A DNA stretch of 5,314 bases, from positions 1 through 5,314 of the forward strand of contig CALELC010000401.1 in assembly GCA_937904535.1 (NCBI GenBank), in the 5' to 3' direction. Every line of letters begins with the position of its first letter. The stretch's first letter is position 1. The stretch comes from an uncultured Planctomycetaceae bacterium (GTDB lineage Bacteria; Planctomycetota; Planctomycetia; Pirellulales; Pirellulaceae). A program made the translations under genes and the position numbers. The notes under the pieces are model-generated. The model was given only the letters and a program-made list of their open reading frames with translations. It had not been told where the DNA came from and made no database searches. Below are positions 1 to 5,314 of the stretch, in pieces.

Positions 1-43
1 CTTTCTCGATACCGCGCCGTAGTCCGGCGCGGTATCGAGAAAG
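1..43. repeat. Short inverted repeat at the window edge, outer part of a nested foldback
   Basis: Bases 1-19 are the exact reverse complement of 25-43, separated by a 5-base loop (tagtc). Bases 1-19 are also an exact direct copy of 67-85 in the aldo/keto reductase gene. The same 19 bases therefore occur three times in the first 85 bases, in alternating orientation. The switch from the direct to the inverted copy falls on a shared 5-base microhomology, cgccg (15-19). This pattern is typical of template switching, as in amplification chimeras, or of an assembler walking through a hairpin at a contig end. A genuine genomic rearrangement is possible but less likely. Confidence 0.95.
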
Positions 44-95
44 TTAATGCTCGACTCGGGCATTAACTTTCTCGATACCGCGCCGGACTACGGCG
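15..95. repeat. Perfect 35-bp inverted repeat with 11-base spacer
   Basis: Bases 15-49 are the exact reverse complement of 61-95, and the unpaired centre is 50-60 (ctcgactcggg). The right arm is authentic coding sequence: it encodes the conserved G-I-N-F-L-D-T-A-P-D-Y-G segment of an aldo/keto reductase. The left arm must therefore be the duplicated, inverted copy, and it has replaced whatever normally precedes base 50. The ATG at 47-49 is simply the complement of the cat at 61-63, so it is a by-product of the inversion. The repeat itself is directly visible; its artefactual origin is inferred. Confidence 0.97.
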
Positions 96-808
96 ACAGC
101 GAAGAACGAATCGGTCGCTTCATCAGTTCGCGCCGTCATGAATACACGTTGGCCACGAAATGCGGCTGTGTGTACGCGCAACTCGGCGAGCAGCTCCAGC
201 TCAGCCATGTCTGGAACGAAGACGTCATTCGGCAGAATCTAAAAACCAGTCTCCGGCGGCTGCGCACCGACTATATCGATCTCTTACAGTTTCACGGCGG
301 CGACGCCGAGACGTTGGTTCGCGCCGGCCTGATCGATCTCCTGCAAGAGTTTCGTCAGGCCGGATTGATTCGGTTGATTGGAGTCTCGAACAGCCTGCCC
401 GAGTTACCGGGGCTGATCCATTTGAATGTGTTCGATACCTTTCAAATCCCTTATTCCTGTCTATCGCCTGAGCACCACGACTGCATCACACGAGCCGCTC
501 AAAGCGGTGCTGGCATCATCATCCGCGGCGGGATCGCGCAGGGTGGTCCGGACGCGGAGATTCAGCGGCCGGCGCTGAACGATGTCTGGACTCGCGCCCG
601 ATTGGATGAACTGGTGACGGCAGATCTGTCTCGCGCACAGCTGATCCTCCGCTACACCCTCTCGCATCCGCATTGCCACACGGTGATTGTCGGAACCTGC
701 AATCCCGCACATCTTGCTGAGAATCTGCGCGCGGCTGAGGCCGGACCACTCGAACCGCGGTTGGTCGCTGAGATCAGCGCTCGGGTCCAAGCTGCCCGCC
801 AGGCTTAA
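47..808 (+). CDS. Aldo/keto reductase, N-terminus missing (5' end replaced by foldback)
   Basis: This is a member of the aldo/keto reductase superfamily, NAD(P)H-dependent oxidoreductases with a TIM-barrel fold acting on carbonyl substrates, probably in the cytoplasm. With the ATG at 47 as residue 1, the catalytic tetrad is visible: Asp10 and Tyr15 in DTAPDYG, Lys38 in ATKCG and His83 in LLQFHGG. GVSNS follows at 112-116, and a C-terminal cofactor-binding segment (VIVGTCNPAHLAENL) lies near 214-228. Family members are about 280-330 residues; this frame gives 253. It begins directly at the second barrel strand and lacks the usual first 35-45 residues. The ATG lies in the inverted repeat and is unlikely to be the natural start; authentic coding sequence can be trusted only from about base 50. 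The substrate cannot be predicted. The gene converges on the SRPBCC gene, 15 bases away. Confidence 0.9.
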   Translation: MLDSGINFLDTAPDYGDSEERIGRFISSRRHEYTLATKCGCVYAQLGEQLQLSHVWNEDVIRQNLKTSLRRLRTDYIDLLQFHGGDAETLVRAGLIDLLQEFRQAGLIRLIGVSNSLPELPGLIHLNVFDTFQIPYSCLSPEHHDCITRAAQSGAGIIIRGGIAQGGPDAEIQRPALNDVWTRARLDELVTADLSRAQLILRYTLSHPHCHTVIVGTCNPAHLAENLRAAEAGPLEPRLVAEISARVQAARQA

Positions 809-823
809 TCGCTCTGGGAATCG

Positions 824-1312
824 TTACAGCTCGCTCGCGTAAGCGACGAGCTGGTCGAGCGATTTTCCCCAGGCGTCGTAGAAGCCCATCGCCTCGTGTT
901 GCTGGCGGCCGGCTTCATCGGCGTGCATGGCCAAGGCGACATACCGTGTGCCTGACTCTTCGTCTTCGAGAGTCACCGCGATGGTAATTGGCAGATAGGC
1001 GTCAGCATTGGGTCGAAACCCCGGTCGCAGTGCCGTGGTCCAGACCAGGCGTTGCCCAGCCAGGACCTGAACATAGCAACCGACGTTCGAAACCGCGTTC
1101 CCCTCAGGTGAACGCAACAGCGTGCGAAATACACCGCCCGCGTGTAAGTCGATCTCACATTCCTCCACGGTCCAGGGTGCCGGGGCAAACCATTGCTTGA
1201 GATGCTCCGGCTTGGTCCAGGCGTCCCAGATCGCGATCCGCGGGACCTCGAGCAGTCGCTCCAGCACTAAGTCCAATTGAGGGTCCGGAACTATTCCAAC
1301 CGATTGAATCAT
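824..1312 (-). CDS. AHSA1-like SRPBCC domain protein
   Basis: A 162-residue protein of the SRPBCC superfamily (helix-grip fold with a hydrophobic cavity), in the branch annotated as activator of Hsp90 ATPase homolog 1-like. Diagnostic stretches are WDAWTKPEHLKQWFAP (residues 29-44), the middle CEIDLHAGGVFR, and the C-terminal GFYDAWGKSLDQLVAY. Bacterial members are single-domain cytosolic proteins of mostly unknown ligand, and a true Hsp90 co-chaperone role should not be assumed. I chose the ATG at 1312 because GAGGGG (1319-1324) sits 6 bases upstream; the frame also opens at a GTG at 1351, but no ribosome binding site is visible there and the 13 extra residues are not typical of the family. 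It follows the VOC gene on the same strand after 69 bases, so co-transcription is likely. Confidence 0.9.
   Translation of the reverse strand: MIQSVGIVPDPQLDLVLERLLEVPRIAIWDAWTKPEHLKQWFAPAPWTVEECEIDLHAGGVFRTLLRSPEGNAVSNVGCYVQVLAGQRLVWTTALRPGFRPNADAYLPITIAVTLEDEESGTRYVALAMHADEAGRQQHEAMGFYDAWGKSLDQLVAYASEL
827..853. other. Bulged hairpin at the convergent gene ends
   Basis: The arms cagctcg (827-833) and cgagctg (847-853) pair perfectly. After one bulged base (c834) a further tcgc/gcga stem closes on a gtaa tetraloop (839-842). The structure starts 18 bases after the reductase stop and lies inside the last codons of the SRPBCC gene, whose residues LVAYASEL it encodes. It could help end transcription from the reductase side. 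However, there is no adjacent T run on that strand (only tttt at 864-867), so it is not a classical intrinsic terminator, and it may be a chance product of codon choice. Confidence 0.3.
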
Positions 1313-1318
1313 CTCTGT

Positions 1319-1324
1319 CCCCTC
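1319..1324 (-). promoter_or_regulatory. Ribosome binding site deciding the SRPBCC start
   Basis: On the - strand this reads GAGGGG, followed by ACAGAG and then the ATG at 1312. The purine-rich match and 6-base spacing support the shorter 162-residue protein over the GTG at 1351. Confidence 0.7.
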
Positions 1325-1381
1325 AATGAGTGACCGCACACCAGGAATCACCGGCGACTTATCGCTATTGTACCGTCAGAC

Positions 1382-1810
1382 TCAGGCGGCAGGCTCCTCC
1401 GCGATGCTGACCATCCAGCCGACGCCGAAGCGATCGGTCAGCATTCCAAAACAGGAGGACCAGAAGGTTTTGCTCAGCGGCATCTCGACCTGACCTCCGT
1501 CTGCCAGCGCCTCAAACGCCCGCCGAGCGTCGGCTTCGCTCGGCAGAGCGAGCGACAACTTAAAGCCGCTTAATTGAGTCCCGTCGTCACAGCCGTCGGA
1601 CGCCATCAAGCGGGCCTCCCCGATCCGCAGCGAGGCATGCATGACTTTGTCTTCAAATCCGGACTGCAAGGTGCCGGGAGGCGGTGGCTCGGGACTGTCC
1701 TTGAACCGAATCAGCCCCTCAATTTCCGCCCCGAGTGCCTGCCGGTAGTACTCCAGCGCCTCTTCACAACGCCCGGAGAAAAACAAATAGGGCTGCAGAG
1801 TGCCGCTCAT
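1382..1810 (-). CDS. PhnB-like VOC (glyoxalase/bleomycin-resistance fold) family protein
   Basis: A 142-residue protein closely resembling the PhnB type of the vicinal oxygen chelate superfamily, sometimes labelled '3-demethylubiquinone-9 3-methyltransferase' after a misleading domain name. Recognisable blocks are PYLFFSGRCEEALEYYRQALGA (residues 7-28), a P-rich loop near 40-46, DKVMHASLRIGEARLMASD (54-72), SGFKLSL, KTFWSSCFGMLTDRFGVGWMVSI (114-136). The length matches E. coli PhnB-type proteins. Despite the name, a role in phosphonate use is not implied: no other phn gene is visible. VOC proteins bind a metal in paired beta-alpha-beta-beta-beta modules, but the activity here is unknown. The ATG at 1810 is supported by AAGGA nine bases upstream. 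It is the first gene of a likely two-gene unit with the SRPBCC gene. Confidence 0.92.
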   Translation of the reverse strand: MSGTLQPYLFFSGRCEEALEYYRQALGAEIEGLIRFKDSPEPPPPGTLQSGFEDKVMHASLRIGEARLMASDGCDDGTQLSGFKLSLALPSEADARRAFEALADGGQVEMPLSKTFWSSCFGMLTDRFGVGWMVSIAEEPAA

Positions 1811-1819
1811 CGATCAGGT

Positions 1820-1824
1820 TCCTT
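1820..1824 (-). promoter_or_regulatory. Ribosome binding site of the VOC gene
   Basis: AAGGA on the - strand, nine bases before the ATG at 1810. The spacing is slightly long but acceptable, and there is no competing start. Confidence 0.6.
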
Positions 1825-1831
1825 GAAAGTG

Positions 1832-1842
1832 TGATTAAATCA
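1832..1842 (-). promoter_or_regulatory. Possible -10 box within a small palindrome upstream of the VOC gene
   Basis: The A+T-rich segment 1832-1842 is a perfect palindrome with a single central base (TGATT-x-AATCA). On the - strand it contains TTTAAT (1834-1839), five of six matches to the sigma-70 -10 consensus, 23 bases before the VOC start codon. No good -35 is found at normal spacing (TTCGAC lies only 15 bases further upstream). The palindrome could equally be an operator half-site pair. A second imperfect inverted repeat joins 1825-1836 to 1874-1886 (GAAAGTGT-GATT against AATCGACACTTTC, one bulged base). The rest of the 151-base gap (1811-1961) shows no gene and no clear terminator for the lipoprotein gene. 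Confidence 0.25.
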
Positions 1843-1961
1843 ACCCAACCTCCAGTCGAATGAGCAGGCGCCCAATCGACACTTTCATCTCCCCATTGGC
1901 AACTCAGGTTTAACGCGCCGAGGATCCACCGCCGAATCCCCGTTGCCTCGTGACCGGCCGC

Positions 1962-3044
1962 TCACGGTTGATCATCAAAGAACTCGTCACCCGCGAAAGC
2001 ATCCGTGCGGTTGGGCGACGGCGTGGTACGGTTGGGACTGCCAGGAAGCCGAGGCTCAACGGGCACTCGCGGATCATCCTGCACCGTCGGCGCCAGAGAC
2101 TGTGTGGGGGCGTCAGGACGAACGGTTGATGGAACGGGCGTCCGGCGTGCCGGCTGTGGCAGTTGTTCGAAGGTGTTCACACTGCTGTCGCCACGCTGCT
2201 GCGTCTCGCCTTGGAACTCGACGGGAATCGGGCCGCCTGGCAGATACTCACTGATCGGGTTCTGGTAGCTGCCTACCTCTGGGCTAGGGCAGGGGCACTG
2301 AAGTTTATCGCAGCGATCGCAGGGCCGTTTTGCCCGCCAAAAGGCGAGATCCTCGTGCAGCGTGCGCGTTGCGACGAAGATCCGGTCGCCGGGTTGCAGT
2401 TGGTAGTTGGTCGTCGTGTCGCCGAGTTGAGTGATGGCTCGGTAGCAGATCGGCAGTGTCACACGGCAGCTGGGCGGCGGTGTTGGCCGCACCAAAATCA
2501 GGTCACACGCCGACGCCCGATTGGTTAAGCCACCTGCAGCCAAAATCCCGTCGAGCACCGTTTCCGATCCCACCAGCGGGAACGCCCCCGGCGAGTTGAC
2601 TTCGCCCAGGACATAGTAGACCTGCTGGGCCTCGATCAGTCGCACATTGATCTGCGCCCGTTCGCCTCCCGCATCCACGATCCGCTGCTCGATCAGCCGT
2701 TCAGCGTCTTCAAGCGTCAACCCGGCAATGATCACGCGGCCATAACCGCCCAGGTCGACGGTGCCATCGGCCATCACTCGCTGGTCTGCCGGTAGCCGCA
2801 CATCACTATCCAGCCGCACCGGTTCGACGACCACGACATCGCCGGGTTGCAAGAAATGTCCTGGCAGCACTGTGCGAGAGAGCTCACGCGGCAGCGCTGC
2901 GGCGCGCGGTGAAGCGTCGAGCACTTCGCGGGTTTGGTTTGTCAGGAAACTTCCGGTCGGAGTCAGTGAAAAACCGCCTCCGGTCGAACTGCAACCCGAC
3001 AGCGCCGCCACGAGCAACGCACACATGAACTGGAAGCGAATCAT
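1962..3044 (-). CDS. Polysaccharide export lipoprotein (Wza-type, Poly_export + SLBB) with Cys-rich, Pro-rich tail
   Basis: A 360-residue outer-membrane export lipoprotein of the Wza/OPX family, which forms the channel for capsule or exopolysaccharide. It starts with a lipoprotein signal MIRFQFMCALLVAALSGC; the lipobox is LSGC with Cys18, and Ser19 favours outer-membrane sorting. A Poly_export domain spans roughly residues 64-137 (FLQPGDVVVVEP, then VMADGTVDLGGYGRVIIAGL). One SLBB domain covers about 142-225 (YYVLGEVNSPGAFPLVGSE, closing with LQPGDRIFV). Residues 226-360 are unusual: a CxxC-x4-CxC cluster (Cys242, 245, 250, 252), then a low-complexity Pro/Thr/Arg tail with SPNRT repeated, ending in an acidic stretch. 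No obvious C-terminal membrane helix of the Wza type is seen. The ATG at 3044 has AAGGA seven bases upstream and places the signal peptide at the N-terminus; the GTG at 3092 would add 16 non-signal residues. No chain-length regulator or glycosyltransferase is in the window. Confidence 0.93.
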   Translation of the reverse strand: MIRFQFMCALLVAALSGCSSTGGGFSLTPTGSFLTNQTREVLDASPRAAALPRELSRTVLPGHFLQPGDVVVVEPVRLDSDVRLPADQRVMADGTVDLGGYGRVIIAGLTLEDAERLIEQRIVDAGGERAQINVRLIEAQQVYYVLGEVNSPGAFPLVGSETVLDGILAAGGLTNRASACDLILVRPTPPPSCRVTLPICYRAITQLGDTTTNYQLQPGDRIFVATRTLHEDLAFWRAKRPCDRCDKLQCPCPSPEVGSYQNPISEYLPGGPIPVEFQGETQQRGDSSVNTFEQLPQPARRTPVPSTVRPDAPTQSLAPTVQDDPRVPVEPRLPGSPNRTTPSPNRTDAFAGDEFFDDQP

Positions 3045-3051
3045 CTCACCG

Positions 3052-3056
3052 TCCTT
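3052..3056 (-). promoter_or_regulatory. Ribosome binding site deciding the export lipoprotein start
   Basis: AAGGA on the - strand, seven bases before the ATG at 3044. It supports the start that puts the lipoprotein signal peptide directly at the N-terminus, rather than the GTG at 3092. Confidence 0.75.
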
Positions 3057-3306
3057 GACTGGTTTGTGCGACGGCCACGCTGCTCGTGGCACTTCGACTA
3101 CTCTCCTTCTTTCGGCCAGCCGGTGGGGAGCGGTTGAGTCCGCTCGTCATGATGGGTGAGGTTTATGACAGCCAGCGGTGCGAAAACAGACATAATCGGC
3201 ACAACCACCCTCCCGCACGGGTGCCTCCGCGTCATCCACCTGTTGAACTAGCTAGCGAGCCCTGGCAATCGACGATTCGGTCGCGATTCCATTCCCTCGC
3301 TGTCGG
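3057..3306 (-). other. Intergenic region between the AsmA-like and export lipoprotein genes
   Basis: About 250 bases with no credible gene on either strand. The region should hold the end of the AsmA-like transcript and the promoter of the export lipoprotein gene. Visible structure is modest. A 6-bp hairpin gagcgg/ccgctc with a 6-base loop lies at 3128-3145. The arms agcgag (3254-3259) and ctcgct (3296-3301) could close a 36-base loop just past the AsmA-like stop. The palindrome ctagctag is at 3248-3255. None has a following T run. I cannot name a -35/-10 pair with confidence. Confidence 0.5.
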
Positions 3307-5314
3307 TTACTGATCGATAGCGGTCCCCGCCGCCAAAGTGCTGCCACCAAGTGTGATTTCCTGCAACAGATACCGCAACGCGTTCTGCCCCAGCGTTTCG
3401 ACGGGACGGACGCGCACCACCGGTGCGCCGGGCGTGCCACCGATGCGCAGATAGACAGTCCGGTCGTTGATTAAGCGATTGATGTTCAGCAACAGCGCTA
3501 GCGGAGGAGAGGCAGACAGTGCCAGTTGCCGCGCCGCTACGCCCCAAGCGAGGCTCTGAACGGAGAAATCGCCGGTCGCCGCGACCGCATCAATATTCAT
3601 GCGGGAATTGTCCAATCGAATGGAACCACTCGCAGCCACGCGAAGACGTTCGCTGCGAAGTGCTAAGCGGTCGATGATCGCCAGCCCCCGAATGATCTGG
3701 CCGCGGACGTCGCCTTCAGTAAACGTGAACGAACTGCCGCCGATCGGCCCCAGATAGCTGCGGGCGCGATTCAGTCCCGGCACCGCCGACGCCTCCGTAC
3801 CAGCCAAAGTGCCTTCGAAGCGCCCGGTCAAATCGGCTGCACCGCGGATGTTCCGGCCATCCAGGGTCAGCGATCCGCTCAAATTTCCCTGGCCAATGCT
3901 GCGCGTCGCCGATAGGCCACTGATCAGATGCTCAAAGTCAACGCTCCTGGCCGTCCAACTACTGCGCAAATCAAAAGAGCGCCCCGACACACTGCTGCTC
4001 ACAACCGCTTGGCCTGCAATCCGGCCGCGTGCAACGGTCGAGCGAACATTCGGAAATCGCAATTGCCAGCCGCCCGCCCCCGGGCTGACCACGCCGGTGA
4101 GACCGGTCCGAATCGCCCCCAGTGGAAAGTCGAACAGCCGCGCATGATTGCCCTCCAGCGACCCGGTGAGCCGCAGGACATCGCCGCCCGCCAGCCGCAG
4201 CTGCCCCGACAGATCGCCTTGAACCCATTGAGCCGCGTTACTTGTAAGCGGCATCAATGCGCGGGCGGCGTCGACGCGTGAAAAACTGACATTCACTTCC
4301 CGTGGGCCGGTCGACATCGCCCATTGGCCGTTCAGCTCAACAGAACCACCTGCGTAGCTCCCGCGGATCCGGTCAAAAAAAAATTGGTCACCGACGGTTC
4401 GCAACTCCACCGCCAATGCCGGGGCAATCAAGTTGCGATGGATCGCGAACTCGGACAACACGATTCGCGAGCGCGTCACGACAGCCTCAGTGCTGCCGGC
4501 CGATCCCAGATCAAACTCCACCATCGCATCGCCGCTGCCCGTCCAGCCCGCTCCGGTGGTTGTATTTCCACTGACCTGCTGCAACAGCGTCCCAACCCGC
4601 AACAGCGAAACTCCTTGCAGTCGCAGTTGCCCGGTAACCGGTGGGCGGCTTACCAACGTGGTCGCAGTCTCCGCGGTCACCGCGGCCGCTGCGCTCCGCC
4701 GTGCCTCCTGGGGGCCAGCTCCTTCAGGCTGCGGTAAGCCAAGCGGACTCTGCTCGCCGTTGAACCACGCTGACCAATCGACTCCGGCAGGGATCTCGCT
4801 CGTCGAGTTCAGCTCGAACGTGCCCCCAAGCACCGCCCCCTGCCCGCGAACTGCTAACTCTCCTTCAACCGCGCGAACCTGCAGTGAGGCGTTGCCGAGC
4901 GATTGCCCTGCGAGTGCCAAGTCTTCCACCGTCAAAATCGCTCGCAGGGTATGCTCAGCTGGCAATTCCAGCGCTGCGGGTGGAGCTTGCCAGGCGAGTC
5001 TCCCTTGAGTGCGCAGCACCAACTCTCCCGGTATACCGCTCGTTACCGAGCCGACATCCCAGCGGAGCGCCAGTTGCGACCAATCCAAGTTGGCCTGATG
5101 CGGCTGTTCGGAACTTCGTGACCAGTGAAAGTTGCCTTCCAATTGGCCATCAAACAATTGGGCCGTGATCCGGGTCAGATCGATCGCTTCAGGAGTGAGG
5201 GAATAGTCCGCGCGAACCGCCTGAACCATGGACTGCAGGGGTGTTTCAACAGCAGGGCGCAGATCGAATGATTGCTCATCGGTTTCGATCCGATGATTGA
5301 GTTCTCCGAGACGA
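3307..5314 (-). CDS. AsmA/TamB-like envelope protein, C-terminal part (5' end beyond the window)
   Basis: The reading frame is open from the stop at 3307 to the right edge, giving 668 residues (first complete codon ends at 5313) of a longer protein. It shows the repetitive beta-rich pattern of AsmA-like proteins: alternating short strands with recurrent G-x-L/V-x-L-x-G and GG turns (for example SYAGGSVELNGQW, GDLSGQLRLAGGD, GQGNLSGSLTLDGRNIRG). The C-terminal signature is RIGGTPGAPVVRVRP near residues 623-637. These proteins are usually anchored in the inner membrane by an N-terminal helix and span the periplasm as a lipid-transfer groove; that N-terminus is not in view. An Ala/Pro/Glu-rich linker lies around 4650-4780. 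The ATG at 5229 is internal: upstream codons continue without a stop (reading R-L-G-E-L-N-H-R from the edge), and no ribosome binding site precedes it. The exact subfamily (AsmA, TamB or DUF3971) is uncertain. Confidence 0.82.
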   Translation of the reverse strand, partial: RLGELNHRIETDEQSFDLRPAVETPLQSMVQAVRADYSLTPEAIDLTRITAQLFDGQLEGNFHWSRSSEQPHQANLDWSQLALRWDVGSVTSGIPGELVLRTQGRLAWQAPPAALELPAEHTLRAILTVEDLALAGQSLGNASLQVRAVEGELAVRGQGAVLGGTFELNSTSEIPAGVDWSAWFNGEQSPLGLPQPEGAGPQEARRSAAAAVTAETATTLVSRPPVTGQLRLQGVSLLRVGTLLQQVSGNTTTGAGWTGSGDAMVEFDLGSAGSTEAVVTRSRIVLSEFAIHRNLIAPALAVELRTVGDQFFFDRIRGSYAGGSVELNGQWAMSTGPREVNVSFSRVDAARALMPLTSNAAQWVQGDLSGQLRLAGGDVLRLTGSLEGNHARLFDFPLGAIRTGLTGVVSPGAGGWQLRFPNVRSTVARGRIAGQAVVSSSVSGRSFDLRSSWTARSVDFEHLISGLSATRSIGQGNLSGSLTLDGRNIRGAADLTGRFEGTLAGTEASAVPGLNRARSYLGPIGGSSFTFTEGDVRGQIIRGLAIIDRLALRSERLRVAASGSIRLDNSRMNIDAVAATGDFSVQSLAWGVAARQLALSASPPLALLLNINRLINDRTVYLRIGGTPGAPVVRVRPVETLGQNALRYLLQEITLGGSTLAAGTAIDQ
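4375..4383 (-). repeat. T9 homopolymer inside the AsmA-like gene
   Basis: Nine consecutive T on the coding strand encode three phenylalanines (Phe311-313 of the visible part) in GDQFFFDRIRG. It is the longest single-base run in the window and uses TTT three times in a GC-rich gene. Such runs are prone to polymerase slippage and to sequencing indels, but the frame is intact here. Confidence 0.9.

Noticed and set aside
1313..1351. Extended GTG start for the SRPBCC protein
   Set aside because: No ribosome binding site is visible before the GTG, while the ATG at 1312 has GAGGGG at good spacing and fits the family length.
1950..1965. Near-palindrome gtgaccggccgctcac at the end of the export lipoprotein gene, considered as a terminator
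   Set aside because: It has one internal mismatch, no loop and no T run, and it overlaps the stop codon; the core is a short GC-rich palindrome likely to arise by chance.
1943..2268. Overlapping + strand frames opposite the tail of the export lipoprotein gene
   Set aside because: They are low-complexity Arg/Gly-rich translations mirroring the Pro-rich tail on the other strand, with no ribosome binding site or known motif.
3045..3092. Extended GTG start for the export lipoprotein
   Set aside because: It would put 16 polar residues before a clean lipoprotein signal peptide; the ATG at 3044 has a strong ribosome binding site.
3086..3313. A 75-codon + strand frame in the gap before the AsmA-like stop
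   Set aside because: It has no ribosome binding site, no recognisable domain and an Arg/His/Pro-rich composition typical of random frames; it also runs into the AsmA-like coding end.
4672..4692. Repeated ccgcgg motif and adjacent gcggccgc in the AsmA-like gene
   Set aside because: It encodes the Ala/Thr/Val-rich linker, and short GC palindromes are common in such codons; there is no larger repeat structure around it.
4433..5008. Open frame of 191 codons on the + strand opposite the AsmA-like gene
   Set aside because: It lies wholly antisense to a well-supported coding region, its translation is Ser/Pro/Arg-rich without recognisable domains, and long antisense frames are expected in GC-rich coding DNA.

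Overview
The window is a moderately GC-rich bacterial segment with ordinary-looking gene content. One gene on the + strand converges on four genes on the - strand. The gene set (an AsmA/TamB-like envelope protein, a Wza-type polysaccharide export lipoprotein with a cysteine-rich and proline-rich tail, a PhnB-type VOC protein and an AHSA1-type SRPBCC protein) fits a Gram-negative bacterium with an outer membrane. From the style of the export lipoprotein and the VOC/SRPBCC pair I lean towards Planctomycetes (Pirellulales-like). That is an inference from memory of family style; no marker gene in the window proves it.

Layout from left to right. Positions 1-95 form a nested foldback palindrome made from copies of the DTA-x-x-YG motif region of an aldo/keto reductase gene. 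The reductase (to 808, + strand) lacks its normal N-terminus, so the window probably starts at an artefactual or rearranged end, and the apparent ATG at 47 lies inside the duplicated inverted arm. Converging on it with a 15-base gap are an AHSA1-like SRPBCC protein (824-1312, -) and, upstream of that, a PhnB-like VOC protein (1382-1810, -), which are probably co-transcribed. A 151-base gap with a small palindrome and a weak -10-like box follows. Next is a polysaccharide export lipoprotein (1962-3044, -), then a 262-base gap, then the C-terminal 668 residues of an AsmA-like protein (3307-5314, -). That last reading frame is open through the right edge, so its start is outside the window.

The AsmA-like protein and the export lipoprotein both belong to the cell envelope (inner membrane/periplasm and outer membrane respectively), but the 262-base gap suggests separate transcription. 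The VOC and SRPBCC proteins are small, poorly characterised enzymes or binding proteins often found together. The reductase has no evident link to its neighbours. I see no tRNA, rRNA, CRISPR array, insertion sequence or phage gene, and no convincing undescribed system. The strongest anomaly is the left-edge foldback. Secondary points are the Cys-rich tail of the export lipoprotein, a T9 run in the AsmA-like gene, and three start sites that should be moved or treated as unknown.
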